Assembly (NCBI GenBank): GCA_017631745.1
Contig: JAGBSR010000204.1
Coordinates: 1 to 9,220, forward strand
Direction of reading: 5' to 3'
Source of the DNA: Clostridia bacterium
GTDB taxonomy: Bacteria; Bacillota; Clostridia; Oscillospirales; Acutalibacteraceae
DNA length: 9,220 nucleotides
Shown: positions 1 to 4,549 of the stretch, piece by piece
Position numbering within the stretch: position 1 is the stretch's first letter
Layout of the letters: each line of letters starts with the position of its first letter
Translations under genes and position numbers: made by a program
Notes under the pieces: generated by a model
Databases searched by the model: none
What the model was told of the DNA's origin: nothing
Seen by the model: only the letters and a program-made list of their open reading frames with translations

Positions 1-2
1 AG

Positions 3-2099
3 CTCAGAGAAGAATACGGTGTTTCTCCCGAGGGTATGATTGAAATAAAGGCTCTTATGGGTGACTCATCGGATAACATTCCCGGTGTTGCAGGTATCGG
101 TCAGAAAACAGCAGGTGACCTTATTGTCAACTACGGCAATATTGACTATATCTATGAGCACATCGATGAAATCGACATCAAAAAAGGCGTTAGAGAAAAG
201 CTTGTTGCCGGCAAAGACAGCGCGTATCTGAGTAAAAAGCTCGGCACAATTTGTTTGGAAGCTCCTGTTGATACAAATCTCGAAAGCTATAGGCTCAAAG
301 ATATAGACAGCTTCAATGCTATCAACTTCCTTGTTAAAACCGAGATGTTCGGCATTATTGAAAAGCTCGGGCTCACAAGAGAAAATATTTCTGCTCCCAC
401 CCAGGAAGAGGCAAAAGCTCTCGAGATATCGGAAGAGAGAGATTTGCCCGCACTTATGGGCGAAATCAAAAAGGCGGGCAAGGCATATTTTCTTTCAGAG
501 TTTGACGGCAGAGATTTTATCAGAATGTATTTCACTCTGGGCGATAAGGTTATGTACGCTGAAAATAATTGTTTCGATTTTGCAGAGTTTTTCAAGATGT
601 TCTGTGAGAGCGACTGTGAGAAGTACACTGCCGATATTAAACAGCTTTACAAATACGCCTTGAGCAAGGGTGTTGACCTTAAAAATGTCAAGGCTGATAC
701 TGCGCTTATGGGATACATTCTTAATCCTTCTGCAAATTCCTATGAGGTGAAGAGGCTTTGCGAAGAATACGGTGTCGCTTTTGCTGCGGCAGGTGAGGGC
801 GCGGATGAAGCGGCTCTTTGCTGCGGTGCTATGCCTGAGCTTTGTGATAAGCTTTTATCTAAGATTGAAGAAAACAATCAGACAGAGCTTTTATGTGATA
901 TAGAAATTCCTCTTTCCGAAGTGCTTGCGAGTATGGAAAATATCGGCTTTCTTGTAAACAAAGAGGGCATTGAAGCCTTTGGCGAGGATATGTCAGTGAA
1001 AATCGATGAGCTGACAGAAAAGATCTACAGCGAGGTGGGTTTTGAGTTCAATCTCAATTCACCCAAGCAGTTAGGTGTGGCTCTCTTTGAAAAGCTTGGA
1101 CTTCCCTGCAAGAAAAAGACAAAGAGCGGTTATTCCACCAATGCGGAGGTGCTCGAGGAATTGGCAGACGAATACCCTGTAGTGTCTGATATTCTTTATT
1201 ACAGAACTCTCGCCAAGCTCAAATCAACCTATTGCGAGGGGCTTCTCAAGGTTATCGATACCGACGGAAGAATCCGTTCAACCTTAAATCAGACAGAAAC
1301 CCGTACGGGCAGAATTTCGTCAACTGAGCCCAATCTTCAGAATATTCCCGTTCGCTCTGAAATAGGCAGAGAAATGAGAAAGTTCTTCGTTGCAGAAAAG
1401 GGCAGTGTACTTGTAGACGCCGACTATTCACAGATTGAGCTTCGCGTGCTTGCGCATCTGTCAGACGACGGCACAATGATTGACGCCTTCAATAAGGGTG
1501 ACGACATTCATACAATCACCGCTTCTCAGGTGTTCAATATGCCCGTTCATATGGTAACTCCTCTTATGAGAAGCAGAGCCAAGGCTGTTAATTTCGGTAT
1601 TGTTTACGGCATCGGCGCATTTTCTCTCAGCAAGGATATCGGCGTTACTCGAAAAGAAGCAGACAGCTACATCAAGGGTTATCTTCACCATTACAGCGGT
1701 ATCAGTAAATATCTCGAGTCTGCCGTAAATGACGCCAGAGACAAGGGTTATTGCGAGACTCTCTTCAAGAGAAGACGCTATCTTCCCGAGCTTACCGCAA
1801 GCAACAAGATGCTTCAGGGCTTCGGCGAGCGAGTGGCTAAAAATATGCCTGTTCAGGGTACTGCTGCCGATATAATAAAGATTGCTATGGTAAAGGTTTA
1901 CCGCAGACTTAAGGATGAAAATATGAAGTCCCGTCTCATTATGCAGGTTCACGACGAACTTCTGGTTGAGGCACCCGAAAACGAAAGAGAAAAGGCTCAG
2001 CTCATCCTTAAAGAAGAGATGGAAAATGCATGCCGTATGCAGGTGAAACTCACCGCAGATGTAAGCTTTGGCAGCGATTGGTATCAGGCCAAGGGATAA
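3..2099 (+). CDS. polA: DNA polymerase I (5'-truncated by window start)
   Basis: DNA polymerase I fills gaps in excision repair and replaces Okazaki RNA primers. The reading frame is open from base 3, so the gene enters from upstream. About 698 residues are visible against roughly 880-930 in the family, so most of the N-terminal 5'-nuclease domain lies outside. Its end is seen at 51-115: the ALMGDSSDNIPGV motif and helix-hairpin-helix (GIGQKTA). A degenerate 3'-5' exonuclease-like domain follows (about 450-890). The polymerase domain is complete: motif A with DYSQIELR (1422-1445, catalytic Asp at 1422), motif B with R..AK..NFG..YG (1569-1610), the QGTAADIIK segment (about 1854-1880), and motif C VHDE (1947-1958, catalytic Asp at 1953). 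The acidic DxE, NxxxD and YxxxD residues of an active proofreading domain are not visible: the DxE position reads LSEFDG. Many Gram-positive PolA proteins share this loss. The C-terminus is family-typical. Identity is certain; loss of proofreading is inferred by eye. Confidence 0.98.
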   Translation, partial: LREEYGVSPEGMIEIKALMGDSSDNIPGVAGIGQKTAGDLIVNYGNIDYIYEHIDEIDIKKGVREKLVAGKDSAYLSKKLGTICLEAPVDTNLESYRLKDIDSFNAINFLVKTEMFGIIEKLGLTRENISAPTQEEAKALEISEERDLPALMGEIKKAGKAYFLSEFDGRDFIRMYFTLGDKVMYAENNCFDFAEFFKMFCESDCEKYTADIKQLYKYALSKGVDLKNVKADTALMGYILNPSANSYEVKRLCEEYGVAFAAAGEGADEAALCCGAMPELCDKLLSKIEENNQTELLCDIEIPLSEVLASMENIGFLVNKEGIEAFGEDMSVKIDELTEKIYSEVGFEFNLNSPKQLGVALFEKLGLPCKKKTKSGYSTNAEVLEELADEYPVVSDILYYRTLAKLKSTYCEGLLKVIDTDGRIRSTLNQTETRTGRISSTEPNLQNIPVRSEIGREMRKFFVAEKGSVLVDADYSQIELRVLAHLSDDGTMIDAFNKGDDIHTITASQVFNMPVHMVTPLMRSRAKAVNFGIVYGIGAFSLSKDIGVTRKEADSYIKGYLHHYSGISKYLESAVNDARDKGYCETLFKRRRYLPELTASNKMLQGFGERVAKNMPVQGTAADIIKIAMVKVYRRLKDENMKSRLIMQVHDELLVEAPENEREKAQLILKEEMENACRMQVKLTADVSFGSDWYQAKG

Positions 2100-2102
2100 A
2101 AC

Positions 2103-2137
2103 TTGAATGCAGAATTCAGAATGCAAATTGCAGAATT
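2103..2137. repeat. Left arm of imperfect inverted repeat
   Basis: The arm is built of iterated AGAATGCA / AGAATTCA-like units (for example GAATGCAGAATTCAGAATGC at 2105-2124). Its reverse complement aligns with 2312 onward. The 19 inner bases match at 17 positions, and the outer part matches less well (about 11 of 16). Confidence 0.75.
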
Positions 2138-2346
2138 AAGGGTTGATTCACTTCTGTTTTATCCATTCTGATCCGATAAAATATAAAGTAATACTCCGCC
2201 TTTATAGCAAGTTATAAAACAATCTTTTGAAATTGCCGTAGGTTAAAATTTCGACCCGAGTGACTTCACGCAGGGAAGCTGTTAATTTAACGGAAACTGA
2301 CCCGCGACCACAATTCTGCATTCTGCATTCAGCATTTTGAATTATA
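2103..2346. mobile_element. Possible MITE-like inverted-repeat element
   Basis: This 244-bp stretch is bounded by two imperfect inverted repeats of about 35 bp (2103-2137 and 2312-2347) and starts 4 bases after the polA stop. The inside (about 2138-2311) has no usable ORF. It contains smaller symmetrical pieces: the near-palindrome GGTTAAAATTTCGACC (2241-2256) and GTTAATTTAAC (2281-2291). Size, termini and lack of coding suggest a non-autonomous miniature inverted-repeat element. No clear target-site duplication is visible, and copy number cannot be judged from one window. It could equally be a lineage-specific intergenic repeat or a structured 3' UTR of the polA mRNA. The inverted repeats are seen; mobility is inferred. 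Confidence 0.45.
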
Positions 2347-2347
2347 A
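2312..2347. repeat. Right arm of imperfect inverted repeat
   Basis: The arm reads AATTCTGCATTCTGCATTC (2312-2330) and continues to AGCATTTTGAATTATAA. It pairs with the left arm at 2103-2137, so the two could form a long stem around a loop of about 170 bases in single-stranded DNA or in the polA transcript. It ends directly beside the terminator stem. Confidence 0.75.
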
Positions 2348-2348
2348 C

Positions 2349-2388
2349 AAAAAAACTACCTTTTTTAAGGTGGTTTTTTTCTTTTTTC
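2349..2388 (+). terminator. Intrinsic terminator after polA
   Basis: The stem AAAAAAACTACCTT (2349-2362) pairs with AAGGTGGTTTTTTT (2367-2380) around a TTTT loop, and more T residues follow (2382-2387). All 14 pairs form, with one T-G wobble. The A-run on the 5' side makes it partly bidirectional in form, but the context suits ending polA transcription about 250 bases after its stop, just ahead of the mraZ promoter. Confidence 0.9.
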
Positions 2389-2390
2389 TG

Positions 2391-2419
2391 TTGACTTTTT
2401 TGAAATATAAGTTTATAAT
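2391..2419 (+). promoter_or_regulatory. Sigma-A promoter of the mraZ/dcw operon
   Basis: The -35 box is TTGACT (2391-2396) and the -10 box is TATAAT (2414-2419), with a 17-base spacer. This matches the housekeeping consensus at 11 of 12 positions. Transcription should begin near 2425-2428, giving a leader of about 95 bases before the mraZ start. No other promoter of comparable quality was found downstream, so it probably serves the whole cluster. Confidence 0.88.
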
Positions 2420-2428
2420 ATGAGTTAC

Positions 2429-2517
2429 AAAGTGGTGAAATTACCCATAAATGAATATCGATATGGTGTGTTATGGTGAATTTTATCGAAAATCAACTGA
2501 AAGTGAAAGAGGTGGTT
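2429..2517 (+). promoter_or_regulatory. Putative MraZ operator boxes in the mraZ leader
   Basis: TGGTG occurs at 2433-2437, 2464-2468 and 2474-2478, and TGGTT at 2513-2517. AAAGTG occurs at 2429-2434 and 2500-2505. The middle pair is exactly 10 bases apart, one helical turn. MraZ of E. coli binds TGGGN repeats with a 10-base period, and the Mollicutes protein binds AAAGTG-type repeats, both upstream of mraZ. The boxes fit autorepression, but the exact operator is an inference. A 10-bp palindrome, ATATCGATAT (2455-2464), lies inside the region. Confidence 0.5.
2509..2515 (+). promoter_or_regulatory. Ribosome binding site deciding the mraZ start
   Basis: GAGGTGG lies 5 bases before the GTG at 2521. 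The in-frame ATG at 2473 has only a poor GGTG upstream of it. The site therefore favours the GTG start, which also gives the family-typical N-terminus. Confidence 0.8.
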
Positions 2518-2520
2518 TTT

Positions 2521-3015
2521 GTGTTGATAGGCACATACGAACATAATATTGACGGCAAAAACCGTCTTTTTGTTCCTGCAAAATTCCGTGCAGTTTTAGG
2601 CAGTGAATTTATATTCAAAATCTGCCGTTCAAAATATCCGTCAGTTCAGCTTTATTCAAAGGCTCAGTTTCAGAAAGAGGTAGACGAAGCACTCAGAGGA
2701 GTTACGGCAGAGGTTCTCAGAAGAAACATAAAGGCTCAGAAATATCTCGGCACAGGCGAAGCCGTTTGTGACGCTCAGGGCAGAATAGTCCTCGGTGGAG
2801 AAACAGCAAAGCTTGCTAAGCTTGAAAAGGCCTGCATACTCACAGGCTTCGGCGATTATGTTGAGATTATGAGTCCCGAGGTTTACGAAGCTTATAATGC
2901 TTCACTTCTTGAAGCAGCAGTTGCCGAAGAAGAAGCATACTTCGCTCAGGAAGAGCTTCGCAACGAAAAGAGAAGCGAAGGCGCATATCTCGAGACAAAC
3001 AGAACTGAGGAGTAA
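2521..3015 (+). CDS. mraZ: Transcriptional regulator MraZ
   Basis: MraZ is a SpoVT/AbrB-fold DNA-binding protein that forms ring oligomers and represses the dcw operon it heads. The start chosen is GTG at 2521, preceded by GAGGTGG, so the protein begins MLIGTYEHNID as in the family. The in-frame ATG at 2473 would add 16 residues that do not look like MraZ. The protein has 164 residues, somewhat longer than the usual 140-150. The first DNA-binding half shows the DxxxR motif (residues 11-15, DGKNR) followed by LFVPAKFR. The second half has DAQGR (84-88), but the proline-containing segment that usually follows is replaced by LGGETAKLA. The C-terminal 30 or so residues are highly charged and rich in Glu. 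The stop is 5 bases before rsmH. Identity is secure from motifs and position. Confidence 0.95.
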   Translation: MLIGTYEHNIDGKNRLFVPAKFRAVLGSEFIFKICRSKYPSVQLYSKAQFQKEVDEALRGVTAEVLRRNIKAQKYLGTGEAVCDAQGRIVLGGETAKLAKLEKACILTGFGDYVEIMSPEVYEAYNASLLEAAVAEEEAYFAQEELRNEKRSEGAYLETNRTEE

Positions 3016-3020
3016 GAAAA

Positions 3021-3950
3021 ATGGATTTTTCACATATCAGTGTTTTATATTACGAAACACTCGACGCTCTTGACATAAAGCCCGACGGCATATATGTTGA
3101 CTGCACCTGCGGCGGTGCAGGTCATAGCAGGGGAGTACTTGAAAGACTCGGCGAAAACGGCAGACTTATAGCTTTCGACCAGGACCCTGAAGCCATTGAG
3201 GTTATAAAGGAAAGAATCGGGGGCGACAAAAGAGTCACAATTATCCACGACAATTTCTGCAACCTTAAAGGTGTTCTTGCAAATCTCGGCATCGATAAGG
3301 TCGACGGTATAATGGCAGACCTTGGCGTTTCATCTCATCAGCTTGATACAGCCGAAAGAGGTTTTTCATTCCACAGCGATGCACCTCTTGATATGCGAAT
3401 GTCAAAGCAGGGCATGTCGGCTTATGATGTAGTCAACACATACGACGAAAGAGATATAATGCGAATCTTACGCGATTACGGTGAAGAGAAGTTCGCTTCA
3501 AGAATTGCTAGAAATATAGTTCAGTACAGAGAAGAAAAGCCCATAGAGACAACTCTTGAGCTTGCAGATATTATCAAGAACGCGATTCCCGCGGCCACAA
3601 GACGCACAGGCGGACATCCCGCCAAGAGAAGCTTTCAGGCTATCCGAATTGAAGTAAACGGTGAATTGCAGAAGCTTCAGGATACACTTGATGATATGTT
3701 TTCAGCCTTGGGTCTCGGTGGCAGACTTGCAATTATCACTTTCCATTCTCTTGAAGACAGAATTGTAAAAAAAGCTTTTCAGAATTACTGCAAAGGCTGT
3801 GAATGTCCTCCGCAGACTCCCGTCTGCATATGCGGCAAAACTCCCGAGGGTAAGCTGCCCTTCAAAAAGAAAACGGCTTCAAAAGAGGAATTAGAGGAAA
3901 ATATGCGCTCGAGAAGTGCAACCCTGAGAAGCGTGGAGAAGATAAAATAA
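3021..3950 (+). CDS. rsmH: 16S rRNA (cytosine(1402)-N(4))-methyltransferase RsmH
   Basis: RsmH (formerly MraW) uses S-adenosylmethionine to methylate N4 of C1402 in the decoding centre of 16S rRNA; it acts in the cytoplasm on the small ribosomal subunit. At 309 residues it has the usual length. The SAM-binding motif GGAGHS is at residues 31-36, and an acidic pair in AFDQDPEAI (about 51-59) fits the ribose-binding position. Other family blocks in order are MADLGVSSHQLD, FSFHSDAPLDMRM, the RSFQAIRIEVN segment and ITFHSLEDR. A C-terminal cysteine-rich stretch (CKGCECPP then CICGK, about 256-272) is followed by a conserved RSRSATLRS end. The ATG is preceded by TGAGGAG (3006-3012), which abuts the mraZ stop, so translation is probably coupled. 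It is the second gene of the dcw operon, as in most Firmicutes. Confidence 0.98.
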   Translation: MDFSHISVLYYETLDALDIKPDGIYVDCTCGGAGHSRGVLERLGENGRLIAFDQDPEAIEVIKERIGGDKRVTIIHDNFCNLKGVLANLGIDKVDGIMADLGVSSHQLDTAERGFSFHSDAPLDMRMSKQGMSAYDVVNTYDERDIMRILRDYGEEKFASRIARNIVQYREEKPIETTLELADIIKNAIPAATRRTGGHPAKRSFQAIRIEVNGELQKLQDTLDDMFSALGLGGRLAIITFHSLEDRIVKKAFQNYCKGCECPPQTPVCICGKTPEGKLPFKKKTASKEELEENMRSRSATLRSVEKIK

Positions 3951-3984
3951 AATCGTTAAACTATAATTAAAAGGTGTGGGGAAA

Positions 3985-4437
3985 ATGGCAGAATATGCTT
4001 ATAAATACGACTTCGGCTATGAGGCTAATGCAGCTGTACAGCCGAAAGCGAAGCCACAGGTTCAGAAACAGCCTGAGCTTAAGGTAATAGTAAATCCCTT
4101 GGCAAAGGAGATTGCAAGGGAAAAAGAAGTTAATAAAATGGCTCTTAAGCTATCTGCACTTATGGCATCACTGCTTGTTATAATGTCAGTTTTCTGCTAC
4201 AGCTTTGTGCTTATGAACGATGCACAGCATTCACTTACAGATGCTGAAAATCAGCTTAAGATTCATCAGGCTCAGAATGAGGAGCTCAAGGCAGAGCTTA
4301 ATGCAATGGTTGCAGGTGTTGATATTGAAAAATATGCAGTTGAAAAGCTCGGTCTTATTAAAGTAAGCTCAGAAAATGAGGTTTATATCCACAACGAAAC
4401 AGAAAATAAAATCGTATTTTCTGCCAAGACAGAGTAA
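3985..4437 (+). CDS. ftsL: Cell division protein FtsL-like (septum formation initiator family)
   Basis: This is a 150-residue bitopic membrane protein. The N-terminal 52 residues are cytoplasmic and rich in Lys, Gln and Pro. One transmembrane segment follows (about 53-76, MALKLSALMASLLVIMSVF onward), then an extracytoplasmic coiled coil (about 80-112) and the short motif VDIEKYAVEKLGLIK typical of FtsL/DivIC proteins. FtsL bridges the FtsQ/DivIB-DivIC complex to the septal synthase. Sequence similarity in this family is weak, so the name rests on topology, that motif and the position between rsmH and a division PBP. The ATG at 3985 was preferred over the in-frame GTG at 3976 because AAGGTG (3971-3976) is then spaced 8 bases before it. 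The spacer from rsmH is 34 bases with no terminator. Confidence 0.85.
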   Translation: MAEYAYKYDFGYEANAAVQPKAKPQVQKQPELKVIVNPLAKEIAREKEVNKMALKLSALMASLLVIMSVFCYSFVLMNDAQHSLTDAENQLKIHQAQNEELKAELNAMVAGVDIEKYAVEKLGLIKVSSENEVYIHNETENKIVFSAKTE

Positions 4438-4549
4438 ACTCAGAGCTAAGGAACGAATATAAATCAATAGAGTGTAAAAGGGCTGTAGAAAGTTGTTGAA
4501 AATTTCTTGGCACTTTTTGAAAATATCAAGGGAGAAATCAGGTGCTTTA
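4438..4549 (+). other. Spacer between ftsL and PBP genes
   Basis: At 112 bases this is the longest gap inside the operon. I see no terminator. A weak promoter-like pair (TTGAAA at 4496-4501, GAAAAT at 4519-4524) is not convincing. The PBP frame is open back to TTG at 4493, but that extension lacks a suitable ribosome site. Confidence 0.5.
4540..4544 (+). promoter_or_regulatory. Ribosome binding site deciding the PBP start
   Basis: AGGTG lies 5 bases before ATG at 4550. A second purine-rich stretch, AAGGGAG (4528-4534), lies further upstream. No good site precedes the alternative TTG at 4493, so the ATG is preferred. Confidence 0.7.

Noticed and set aside
1252..2126. Long open frames on the - strand opposite polA (1252-1476 and 1461-2126)
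   Set aside because: They lie antisense to conserved polymerase motifs, have no ribosome binding site or recognisable domain, and result from codon bias of the real gene.
2138..2311. Riboswitch or known RNA family inside the polA-mraZ gap
   Set aside because: I could not match it to any riboswitch core that I know, and it lies upstream of the terminator and promoter, so it would not sit in the mraZ leader.
2473..2520. ATG at 2473 as the mraZ start
   Set aside because: It would add 16 residues before the conserved MraZ N-terminus. The GTG at 2521 has a far better ribosome binding site.
2451..2546. A 31-codon frame (ATG 2451 to TAA 2544-2546) in the mraZ leader, considered as a regulatory upstream peptide
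   Set aside because: It has no Shine-Dalgarno sequence and overlaps the mraZ start. The boxes in this region are better explained as operator DNA.
3962..3967. TATAAT before ftsL as a promoter -10 box
   Set aside because: No -35-like hexamer is found at 16-18 bases upstream, and the rsmH-ftsL spacer is only 34 bases.
4496..4524. Possible internal promoter (TTGAAA, 17 bases, GAAAAT) before the PBP gene
   Set aside because: The -10 element matches only 4 of 6 positions, which is expected by chance in AT-rich DNA.
4493..4549. TTG at 4493 as the PBP start
   Set aside because: There is no good ribosome site before it, the extension has no family similarity that I recognise, and ATG 4550 follows AGGTG at ideal spacing.
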